Assembly (NCBI GenBank): GCA_041750975.1
Contig: JBGSYN010000166.1
Location: 1-25,679, forward strand
DNA: 25,679 bases
Source of the DNA: JBGSYN01 sp041750975
Lineage (GTDB): Bacteria > Pseudomonadota > Alphaproteobacteria > Geminicoccales > Geminicoccaceae
Direction: 5' to 3'
Below the pieces are notes generated by a model. That model saw only the letters and a program-made list of their open reading frames with translations. It made no database searches and was not told the origin of the DNA. Positions 8,301-13,956 of this stretch are shown here, piece after piece; within the stretch, counting starts at the first letter, position 1; each line of letters starts with the position of its first letter. The translations under genes were made by a program, and so were the position numbers.

Positions 8301-8646
8301 CACCGGCAATAGCTGCCCGGGCTGGCAATTGCTCGATAACAATCCTCGCACCGTCAGTATTGCCGCTGCCGCCGGCCAGCTCTACCAGTTGCACAATGAC
8401 GGCCGGATCTGGCGCTCGACCGGGCAACCCTGCCAGGGTAATGGCTGCCCGGGCTGGCAGCTCCTGGACAATAATGCGCGGACGGACGCCATCACGGCTG
8501 CCGGCAGCCAGCTTTATCAGCTGCACGACAATGGTCGGATCTGGCGCTCGACCGGTGCCGTGTGCCAGAATGGGGGATGTCCCGGTTGGCAGTTACTCGA
8601 CAACAATCCGCAAACGCGCTCGATCGTCGCCCATCGCGCCGAATGA
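5356..8646 (+). CDS. Secreted subtilisin-family (S8) protease with two seven-repeat propeller-like domains
   Basis: A 1096-residue exported serine protease. A signal peptide (about residues 1-37, ending AWAQ) is followed by a propeptide (about 72-150) and the S8 domain (about 160-475). Catalytic residues are D182 in AILDTGVETGHP, H238 in CDHGTHVAG and S417 in SGTSMSAPHVAG, with the oxyanion N354 in SSGNSG. Eight cysteines in the catalytic domain suggest disulfides. From residue 481 to the end there are 14 repeats of 43-44 residues. Copies 1-7 read GAIWR..TG..C.G.SCPGW.RLDNNP, and copies 8-14 read GRIWRSTG..C...CPGWQ.LDNNP, each ending YQLH. A short insert (ASGLAQRHQG) separates the two sets. 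This suggests two seven-bladed propellers for binding a surface or glycan. The ATG at 5356 has AGGGGA upstream; the ATG at 5365 is possible. A propeptide-like gene follows. Confidence 0.95.
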   Translation: MLTMKSSNNGALLRKLSLSLCTAASLFVLAGGPAWAQQPVPGIASMELLGAPLTMDAPAVTGLAERARTQGTVRVIASVAVPPALAPSDIDAATVSRLTTGVTSLASQLGAETAEPIAGLPLTVLELTEDQLQSLVEAGVISNVVEDVPEPFNLADSIPLVNGDNAAALGADGAGQVIAILDTGVETGHPFFGGRVVAEACFSTNSPANGAVTVCPGGVTSSTAAGSGQPCGHPSCDHGTHVAGIAVGRDANRSGAAPAAQLAAIQVFSLFTDSPGGPQNCANGNRPSPCILTFPSDQIRGLQQVFDWRNNFNFVAANMSLGGGSFATCDTDPRKALVDQLGGQRIATVISSGNSGLTATVGAPGCITTALTIGNTTKADVVSGTSNSAAVVDLLAPGTSITASITGGNFGPKSGTSMSAPHVAGAVAALRSVRNDLTVDQVEQALESTGVPITDARNGLVRPRIDLEAAVQSVLTRVWTGAIWRHTGTPCSGESCPGWIRLDNNPRTVSVAAGDNVYQLHSDGAIWRHTGTACNGDSCPGWTRLDNNPMSIAIAAAGSNLYQLHRDGAIWRSTGAACNGNSCPGWVRLDNNPMTVSIVADGNNLYQLHRNGAIWRSTGAACNGNSCPGWVRLDNNPQGIAIAAAGGTLYQLHRDGAVWRHTGTACNGNSCPGWIRLDNNPMSIAIAAGGSNLYQLHRDGAIWRSTGAACNGNSCPGWVRLDNNPMGVAIAAAGNNLYQLHRNGAVWRSTGAACNGNSCPGWVRLDNNPRTNAIAAAGNDLFQLHASGLAQRHQGGRIWQSTGHTCSGDGCGGWQMLDNNPRTAAIDAGAGWLYQLHDNGRIWRSTGSPCQGESCPGWQILDNNPATRAIEAGDGQLYQLHSDGRIWRSTGRACSGNSCPGWQMLDNNPATRAIAAGGGDLYQLHSDGRIWRSTGGVCNGNSCPGWQMIDNNPATRAIAAGEGQLYQLHADGRIWRSTGVACTGNSCPGWQLLDNNPRTVSIAAAAGQLYQLHNDGRIWRSTGQPCQGNGCPGWQLLDNNARTDAITAAGSQLYQLHDNGRIWRSTGAVCQNGGCPGWQLLDNNPQTRSIVAHRAE
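6796..8643 (+). repeat. Fourteen tandem 129-132 bp coding repeats (7 + 7)
   Basis: In-frame repeats in the protease gene. The first set starts at 6796 (second copy at 6925); the second set starts at 7741. Copies 3, 4, 6 and 7 are nearly identical in DNA as well as protein around the segment encoding CNGNSCPGW, which suggests recent duplication or gene conversion. All 14 copies keep a C-x4-C pair, an IW dipeptide, a GW dipeptide and LDNN or IDNN. Confidence 0.95.
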
Positions 8647-8684
8647 GGCTGGTTCATGGGCGGGAGCGATCCCGCCCGGCGAAG

Positions 8685-9098
8685 ATGATAGAGGCGGCCG
8701 GTCCCCGGGGCTGGCCGCCTCTTCTTGCGCTCGCCGCACTTGCCCTGATAATGGGATCGAACGCCACGAATGCAGGGGGCAATGACACGATCTCGGCCAC
8801 GGCCTGTTCAGAGATCCCCATGGAAAAGCAGCTAGACGGTCTGGTGGCCGAACTCGGCGATACGATCGGCCGTTTCATTGTCACCGTCGGCTCGGTTCCC
8901 GACGAAGATGCCGCGACCGTCGACCAAACCGTTCGGGAAGTCGCTGCCCATATGCGCCAGGCCGGAGCCTTGATGGTCGAGCCGATAGCTGGGCCACTAA
9001 TCGTGCTTGAAGCCGATGGCGGCACACTTCGCCGCCTCGCTCTTGACCCCCGGATTGTATGTATTCAGCGGGACACTCCGGAGGGACCGACTAACTGA
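8685..9098 (+). CDS. Exported propeptide-like protein (I9-type inhibitor/chaperone candidate)
   Basis: A 137-residue protein with an N-terminal hydrophobic segment (PPLLALAALALIMGSNATNA) fitting a signal peptide. Its domain (about residues 62-135) resembles the propeptide of the upstream protease. RFIVTVGSV matches the protease's RVIASVAV, DEDAATVDQTV matches SDIDAATVSRL, MVEPIAGPLIVLEA matches TAEPIAGLPLTVLEL, and both end with a short strand followed by E/D-rich residues and a proline. Subtilisin propeptides fold like I9 inhibitors, so this is probably a separate inhibitor or folding helper. An in-frame ATG at 8643 overlaps the protease stop as ATGA and would add 14 residues; I chose 8685 because it gives a cleaner signal peptide. 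Homology is judged by eye. Confidence 0.78.
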   Translation: MIEAAGPRGWPPLLALAALALIMGSNATNAGGNDTISATACSEIPMEKQLDGLVAELGDTIGRFIVTVGSVPDEDAATVDQTVREVAAHMRQAGALMVEPIAGPLIVLEADGGTLRRLALDPRIVCIQRDTPEGPTN

Positions 9099-9132
9099 TC
9101 GTGCGGTGCCAAAAATAGAGGGGGGAATAGAG

Positions 9133-10290
9133 ATCAAAATCACCGCAGTCAAAAGCCATGTGCTGCAATATCCGATGGAGCGCGAGCTCGGCTATTCGCA
9201 ACAATATTACAACCTTCGCACGGCCCATATCGTCGAGGTCGAAACCGACGAGGGTGTAACCGGCATCGGCGAGTGCTTCGGCGGCGGCGGTGTCGCCTTC
9301 GGCAATAAGGCGATCGTCGAGCGCACCATTCAGCCCATGATCCAGGGCATGGACCCGCTCGACCGTGAGGTGATCTGGCACAAGGTCTATAATCTGCTGC
9401 GCGATCACGGCCAGAAAGGCATGCCGATCCAGGCACTCTCGGGGATCGACATCGCCCTTTGGGATATTGCCGGCAAAGTCCTGGATCTACCGATCTCCAA
9501 GCTTATCGGCGGCCGCTTCCGGGATAAAATCCCGGTCTATGCCTATGGCATGATGCTGGAGCGCGTGCCCGATCTCGAAGTGCTATTTGCCGAGGAGAGT
9601 GCGCGGATCGCCGCCATGGGGTTCGATGCGATGAAGATGAAGATCGGCATCGAGCCCAGGACCGATGTCCGGCTGGTCGAGGCCGTCCGACGCTCGATCG
9701 GCCCGGACCGCAGGATCATGGTGGACGCCAACCATGCCTATACGGTCCGCGAGGCCATTCCTATCGGCCGTGAGCTCGAGCGGCTCGGCGTCTATTGGTT
9801 CGAGGAGCCCGTCGCCCCCGAGGATCACGCGGGCTATCGGCAATTATGCGATGCGCTCGACCTGACGATTGCGGGCGGCGAGGCCGAGTTCACCCGATAC
9901 GGCTTCCGGCCGCTGATCGAAGGCCGCTGCGTCGATCTCCTGCAGCCTGAAGTGTGCGGCCTCGGCGGCATCAGCGAATATCTCAAGGTCCGCACCCTGG
10001 CCCACACCCACTTTATGCCCATCGTCAACCATGTCTGGGGCTCGGCCGTCGCCATCGCCACCAATATCCACCTCTTGGCCGCCCTGCCGGACCTGCCCGG
10101 CAGCGCCGATCCGATCCCGCCCATGCTCGAATACGACACGACGCCCAACCGCTTCCGCGAGGAGCTCCTGCAAGAGCCGCTCGACGTGCTCGGGCAGGTG
10201 GCGCGGCAGGGAGCCGTCGATGCCATCACCGGGCCCGGTCTCGGCATCGAACTCGACCGCGATTTCGTGGCGCATTTCGAGGTGGCCTGA
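9133..10290 (+). CDS. Enolase-superfamily enzyme, D-galactarolactone cycloisomerase-like
   Basis: A 385-residue mandelate-racemase-group enzyme. Metal ligands are D198 (VDANHAYT), E224 (WFEEPVAPE) and E250 (AGGEAEFTRYG). Acid/base residues are the KMK pair (K168/K170) and H300 in VNHVWGSA. The segments LRDHGQKGMPIQALSGIDIALWD, HVWGSAVAIA, PPMLEYD and GPGLGIELDRD parallel the Agrobacterium D-galactarolactone cycloisomerase as I recall it, so a role in galactarate or uronate lactone conversion is likely but not proven. Relatives begin MKITAVKSH; here that position is ATC (IKITAVKSH), 6-7 bases after a strong GAGGGGGGA. In-frame alternatives are GTG at 9106 (no good ribosome site) and ATG at 9007 (deep inside the upstream gene). 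It lies 34 bp after the propeptide-like gene. Confidence 0.88.
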   Translation: MKITAVKSHVLQYPMERELGYSQQYYNLRTAHIVEVETDEGVTGIGECFGGGGVAFGNKAIVERTIQPMIQGMDPLDREVIWHKVYNLLRDHGQKGMPIQALSGIDIALWDIAGKVLDLPISKLIGGRFRDKIPVYAYGMMLERVPDLEVLFAEESARIAAMGFDAMKMKIGIEPRTDVRLVEAVRRSIGPDRRIMVDANHAYTVREAIPIGRELERLGVYWFEEPVAPEDHAGYRQLCDALDLTIAGGEAEFTRYGFRPLIEGRCVDLLQPEVCGLGGISEYLKVRTLAHTHFMPIVNHVWGSAVAIATNIHLLAALPDLPGSADPIPPMLEYDTTPNRFREELLQEPLDVLGQVARQGAVDAITGPGLGIELDRDFVAHFEVA

Positions 10291-10349
10291 TGCCGTTCGA
10301 CGGCGCGGGTACCGAAGCGGAAAGAATGGCTATTCCAACAGGCCGTAAG

Positions 10350-11204
10350 CTACGATGCGGCATGCCCCGCGGCGACGGCGTTCATGGTTTCGAGTGCCAG
10401 TCCCAGGACTTCGGGGTCGGCGTCTGCGGGGTAGACGACATAGGCCGGGTAGCGGAATGAAGGGGCTTTCCTGACGCGCTTGAGGCGGCCTTCATTCAGA
10501 TAGGGTGCGACCAGACGTTTAGGAAAATATCCTGAGCCACTATTGCTCAGTAGATAGTTCAGGCTGAGCGAGCCGAGTTCCATGTAGACACCGGGTGTCG
10601 ACAAATTGGGAAAGTTCAAGTTGTGATCGGCCTGGAATTCGGGGCCCCAATCGATGTAGATATAGCTTGAGCCGAGCTTCAGTGAGGGGCGGGCATCGCT
10701 TGAGACCAGAACCAGTTCTTCTTCGAACAGTCTTTCGAGCTCGAAACCGGGCCGGCTTTGCGGTGTATACATGACACCGATATCGATCGTCCCTTCGATG
10801 AGATGCTGCATCAGGGCGTTCGAGAAGCCTGTCTGGGTGCGGATGGCGATATCCGGCGCCTGCTCCCGCATCCGCGCCAGCCAGTCGAGGAGAAATCCGT
10901 CCCAGAGACTGTACTGACCACCGACCGTCAGGGCGGCGCGGTAGCCTTCGGGCAGGGCGACTTCGAGGCGAGCCTGCTCCCACACCCTGACCATGGCGAG
11001 CGCGTGTTTGTGGAACTGGGCCCCCGCAGGCGTCAGTTGCGAACCGGTCTTGCTGCGCTTGAACAGGGTCTTGCCGAGGCGTTCCTCGAGCGCCTTGATC
11101 CGCATGCTGACCGTCGATTGGGTGATGAAGACCCGTTCTGCCGCCTCGACGAAGCTTCCCGTTTCGACCACGGCAAGGAAAGTTCGGGCCATGTCGACGT
11201 CCAT
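10350..11204 (-). CDS. LysR-family transcriptional regulator
   Basis: A 284-residue regulator. The N-terminal winged helix-turn-helix is seen in ARTFLAVVETGSFVEAAERV and TQSTVSMRIKALEERLGKTL, followed by LTPAGAQF, the usual LysR linker start. The rest forms the ligand-binding domain (for example GTIDIGVMYTPQSRPG and LVLVSSDARPSL). It converges with the enolase-superfamily gene and diverges from a short Lys/Pro-rich ORF. A T-N11-A palindrome lies 73 bp in front of its start, the usual place for autoregulation. Its ligand is unknown; sugar-acid genes next door are possible targets but nothing in the sequence proves it. Confidence 0.93.
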   Translation of the reverse strand: MDVDMARTFLAVVETGSFVEAAERVFITQSTVSMRIKALEERLGKTLFKRSKTGSQLTPAGAQFHKHALAMVRVWEQARLEVALPEGYRAALTVGGQYSLWDGFLLDWLARMREQAPDIAIRTQTGFSNALMQHLIEGTIDIGVMYTPQSRPGFELERLFEEELVLVSSDARPSLKLGSSYIYIDWGPEFQADHNLNFPNLSTPGVYMELGSLSLNYLLSNSGSGYFPKRLVAPYLNEGRLKRVRKAPSFRYPAYVVYPADADPEVLGLALETMNAVAAGHAAS

Positions 11205-11277
11205 TCAGACCTCGCTCGCCACCATCGCTGGTTGTATGATCTATCCATCGGAATAACGCATGTCAAAAGCCAAATAA

Positions 11278-11292
11278 ATTCGTTTGTCGAAT
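11278..11292. promoter_or_regulatory. Candidate LysR-type operator (T-N11-A palindrome)
   Basis: ATTCG-TTTGT-CGAAT is a perfect 5-bp inverted repeat with a 5-base centre and contains TTCG-N5-CGAA, fitting the LysR T-N11-A rule. It lies between the LysR gene and the divergent small ORF, in a locally AT-rich stretch. Confidence 0.5.
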
Positions 11293-11356
11293 GATAGGCT
11301 TCGGCGCATACGCGGCGGCGAGCGACGCGTGGGCGTCGAACAGCGGAGAAATCCCC

Positions 11357-11425
11357 ATGCCAGCCAGCAAGCCATCCAAACCCTCGAAGCCAGCCGGCAA
11401 GCCGAGCGGCAAGCCCAGCAAATAG
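11357..11425 (+). CDS. Putative 22-residue Lys/Pro/Ser-rich peptide
   Basis: ATG at 11357 opens a 22-codon frame made only of M, P, A, S, K and G, with the theme SKPSKP-AGKPSGKPSK, ending in TAG. GCGGAGA lies about 9 bases upstream, a reasonable ribosome site. Downstream come two overlapping hairpins and a strong intrinsic terminator, so a short independent transcript is likely. It diverges from the LysR gene across 152 bp. The peptide is very basic (six lysines). It could be a real small protein, a leader peptide, or part of a small RNA. No family is recognised. Confidence 0.4.
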   Translation: MPASKPSKPSKPAGKPSGKPSK

Positions 11426-11448
11426 TCCATTGCCGTAGAAGTCCATTC

Positions 11449-11477
11449 CAAGGCGTGAGGCGTCAATCGACGCCTTG
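11449..11477 (+). other. Two mutually exclusive hairpins before the terminator
   Basis: AGGCGTC (11458-11464) pairs with GACGCCT (11469-11475) across a 4-base loop. Alternatively CAAGGCGT (11449-11456) pairs with ACGCCTTG (11470-11477) across 13 bases. Both use the same right arm, so only one can form at a time. Confidence 0.5.
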
Positions 11478-11500
11478 ACCGTTGCCTGAGGTATTGGTCC

Positions 11501-11540
11501 AAAAGGGCGTCCGAGACCTTCTCGGGCGCCCTTTTGTTTG
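11501..11540 (+). terminator. Strong intrinsic terminator
   Basis: A 15-bp stem: AAAAGGGCG, a T-G wobble and CCGAG on the left, then loop ACCTT, then CTCGG and CGCCCTTTT on the right, followed by GTTTG. The A-run and T-run on either side make it potentially bidirectional. It ends the transcript of the small ORF and insulates the nitroreductase gene. Confidence 0.85.
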
Positions 11541-11668
11541 CTATTCTACCAGTTTGTTATCTGTTTGTTCCAATTGATGTCGGCCATTCCTGAGGTCTGA
11601 CGCTTGCGCGGCGGCGGGGTAGGTCCTATCGCTGCGGTAGCATTCTCCCTTTGCCATGGCGGCGAATC

Positions 11669-12343
11669 ATGACCATGGATGTCGATTGGCGGCCTCTCGA
11701 AGGCTATGCGATGCTATCGGAAGACGCGATGGCCGTGCGAGCCAGCAGCTTTCTCGAGGTCATGCGGCGGCGGCGGAGCGTGCGGGGTTTTGCCGATCGC
11801 CCGGTGCCGCGCGGCGTGATCGCGGATTGCCTGAGGGTGGCGATGTCGGCGCCGTCGGGCGCCAATCTGCAACCCTGGCACTTCACCGTGGTCGAGGATC
11901 CGGCCGCAAAGCGGGAATTGCGGCTTGCAGCGGAAGCGGAGGAGCGCGCCTTCTATGAGGGCAGGGCGCCGGCCGAATGGCTCGAAGCGCTGGCGCCTCT
12001 GGGCACGGACGCCGACAAATCCTTCCTCGAGCCCGCGACCTTGATCGCGGTCTTCGCGCAGCGCTTCGGCGCATTGCCCGACGGCCGCAGGGTCAAGCAT
12101 TATTACGTGGCGGAAAGCGTCGGCATTGCCGTCGGTTTCCTGATCGCAGCCCTGCATCAAGCGGGCCTCGCGACCCTGACCCACACGCCGAGCCCGATGG
12201 GTTTCCTGAACGAGATCTGCGGCAGACCCGAGAATGAAAAACCTTATCTCCTGCTGGCCTGCGGCTTTCCCGCGGAAGGCGTCAAGGTACCGGCAGCGGG
12301 CGGTACGCGGCGGCCATTCGAAGAGACCGTCGATTTTTTCTAG
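11669..12343 (+). CDS. Nitroreductase-family flavoprotein, iodotyrosine-deiodinase-like
   Basis: An FMN-dependent reductase of about 224 residues. RRRRSVRGFADRPVPRGVI and APSGANLQPWHFTVVEDP form the family's flavin-binding N-terminus. KHYYVAESVGIAVGFLIAALHQAGL and THTPSPMGFLNEICGRPENEKPYLLLACGFPAEG follow. The pattern SAPSGANLQPW, the double Y in KHYY, and the late RPENEKP block match the iodotyrosine deiodinase/BluB side of the superfamily better than the NfsB side. The start is unclear: I chose ATG 11669; ATG 11675 and TTG 11651 are in frame, none with a strong ribosome site. Its TAG shares the tetramer CTAG with the stop of the convergent mobA gene. Substrate unknown; dehalogenation is only a possibility. 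Confidence 0.85.
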   Translation: MTMDVDWRPLEGYAMLSEDAMAVRASSFLEVMRRRRSVRGFADRPVPRGVIADCLRVAMSAPSGANLQPWHFTVVEDPAAKRELRLAAEAEERAFYEGRAPAEWLEALAPLGTDADKSFLEPATLIAVFAQRFGALPDGRRVKHYYVAESVGIAVGFLIAALHQAGLATLTHTPSPMGFLNEICGRPENEKPYLLLACGFPAEGVKVPAAGGTRRPFEETVDFF

Positions 12344-12960
12344 CCCGACAGCCGGCCGATCACCTTTGCCGCAACCGCGAGGTCGTCGGGTGTGTTGATG
12401 TTGAAGAAGGGATCGACCTCTTCGGCCACGAACTCGACGACCGCGCGGCGATAGTCGGCGGTCCATCGATCGACCTTGCGGACACCCTTTTCGGCGACGG
12501 CTTGCTCGAGGCTTGAGCGGAGGGCGAGCGGCCAGAGGCCGAAGACCGGGTGGGTTCGGCCCCGGCTCGAGGCGCAGGCGAGATCCGCCCCTTCCTCGCT
12601 GCATGCAGCCATCATTCGATCGACCAGATCTTCGGGGAAAAGCGGTGTGTCCGCGGCGACGCTCACCAGCCATGGGGTGTCCGGATGATGGATTTCGGCC
12701 CAGACCATGCCGGTCAGGACACCGGCGAGCGGTCCGGCATAACCACCGACGACATCGGCGACGACCGGCAGGCCGAATTCCTGGAAATGCGCCGGCTCGC
12801 TATTGGAATTGATGACCAGGGCAGCAACCTGAGGGGAGAGCCGTTCGATCGCATAGGCGAGGAGCGGCTGGCCAGCGAGGTCCATCAGGCATTTGTCGCC
12901 GCCGCCCATGCGCCGGGACCGGCCGCCGGCCAGAATGACGGCGACCACATCCGATCTCAC
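12340..12960 (-). CDS. mobA: Molybdenum cofactor guanylyltransferase
   Basis: Adds GMP from GTP to molybdopterin to make the MGD cofactor needed by formate dehydrogenase. The 206-residue protein has the nucleotide-binding start VVAVILAGGRSRRMGGGDKCLMDLAGQPLL, VINSNSEP, GPLAGVLTGM and VSVAADTPLFP, then HPVFGLWP and FFNINTPDDL near the end, all standard MobA landmarks. The start is a GTG at 12960 that overlaps the fdhD stop as GTGA, so the two are translationally coupled. This context, with the formate dehydrogenase operon 3 kb away, fits a role in maturing that enzyme. Confidence 0.93.
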   Translation of the reverse strand: MRSDVVAVILAGGRSRRMGGGDKCLMDLAGQPLLAYAIERLSPQVAALVINSNSEPAHFQEFGLPVVADVVGGYAGPLAGVLTGMVWAEIHHPDTPWLVSVAADTPLFPEDLVDRMMAACSEEGADLACASSRGRTHPVFGLWPLALRSSLEQAVAEKGVRKVDRWTADYRRAVVEFVAEEVDPFFNINTPDDLAVAAKVIGRLSG

Positions 12961-13901
12961 GGGCGCTGGTCCGCGCTCGCCGCTTTTCGCCTGTGGCGGG
13001 CGGACTCCTCGGCAATGGCGTCGGGATCGATGTCGAAGATGATCCGATCCTGCCCGGAAAGGGCGAGGAAACGCTTGCCCCTGGCCCGGCCGATCAGGGT
13101 CAGGCAGGCCTCGCGCGCCAGATCGACGCCCCACGCGGTGAAGCCCGATCGGGAGATGAGGATCGGAATCCGCATCTGTACGGTCTTGATGATCATCTCC
13201 GAGGTCAGCCGGCCGGTCGTGTAGAAGATCTTGTCGTCCGGTGCGATGCCGTGCCGCCACATATAGCCCGCGATCTTGTCGACCGCGTTGTGCCGGCCGA
13301 CATCTTCGAGATAGAGCAGCACGCGGTCCTCAGCGCAGAGGGCGCAGCCATGGATGGCGCCTGCCTTGAGGTAGAGCGAGGGCAGGGTGTTGATCGCGCG
13401 CTGGAGCGCGTACAGCCAGCTGGTGCGCAGGCGCGCCTCCGGGTCGAGCCTGGTTTCGGCAAAGGTTTCCATGATATCGCCGAAGATCGTGCCATGGGCG
13501 CAGCCGGAGGTTCTGACCTTCTTCTGAAGTTTGGCCTCGAAATCGGTTTCGCGTTCGGTGCGGACGACGACCACGCCGAGCTCCTCGTCATGGTCGATGC
13601 CGGTGACGTTGTCATCGGCGCGGAGCATGTTCTGGTTCAAAAGATAGCCGAGCGCCAGATAGTCCGGATGGTCGCCGATCGTCATCAGCGTGACGATCTC
13701 CTGACGATTGAGATAAAGCGTCAGGGCGCGCTCATGGACGATCGCCGCCTCGACCGGATTGCCGTCCTGATCGATCCCCCGGACGTTGCGGGTGAGGCGC
13801 GGGTCTTCGGGTTCGGGCAACAGCCAGGAATGCCCGATCCCTTTCGCATCGTTCCCGATCTGGTCCGGTCGTCTTGCCGCCATCAAGCTTTGCCTTGCCA
13901 T
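12957..13901 (-). CDS. fdhD: Formate dehydrogenase sulfur-transfer protein FdhD (FdsC-type)
   Basis: Passes sulfur to the molybdenum cofactor so that formate dehydrogenase becomes active. The 314-residue protein shows NEEL-like ERALTLYLNRQEIVTLMTIGDHPDYLALGYL, then TSGCAHGTIFGD, then AIHGCALCAEDRVLLYLEDVGRHNAVDKIAG, TTGRLTSEMIIKTVQM and SRSGFTAWGVDLA. At the site of the E. coli C-x-x-C loop only one cysteine remains (SGCAHG), a variant I associate with alphaproteobacterial FdhD. I placed the start at 13901; ATG 13883 (MAARRPDQ) is equally possible and neither has a clear ribosome site. It diverges from the PBP gene with only 55 bp between starts and overlaps mobA. Confidence 0.93.
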   Translation of the reverse strand: MARQSLMAARRPDQIGNDAKGIGHSWLLPEPEDPRLTRNVRGIDQDGNPVEAAIVHERALTLYLNRQEIVTLMTIGDHPDYLALGYLLNQNMLRADDNVTGIDHDEELGVVVVRTERETDFEAKLQKKVRTSGCAHGTIFGDIMETFAETRLDPEARLRTSWLYALQRAINTLPSLYLKAGAIHGCALCAEDRVLLYLEDVGRHNAVDKIAGYMWRHGIAPDDKIFYTTGRLTSEMIIKTVQMRIPILISRSGFTAWGVDLAREACLTLIGRARGKRFLALSGQDRIIFDIDPDAIAEESARHRRKAASADQRP

Positions 13902-13956
13902 CGGTGTTCGGATCGCCACATTAGCGCGTCTTCGAGGTCTGTCATTCCGGGACTGC

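Noticed and set aside
6796..8643. CRISPR-like or minisatellite array because of regular spacing
   Set aside because: The units are in-frame coding repeats with conserved protein motifs, not direct repeats with unique spacers.
11263..11502. A 79-codon leftward frame opposite the Lys/Pro-rich ORF
   Set aside because: Its Leu/Gly/Pro-rich part is the mirror of the repetitive + strand ORF, and it runs from the alternative hairpins toward the LysR gene without a ribosome site.
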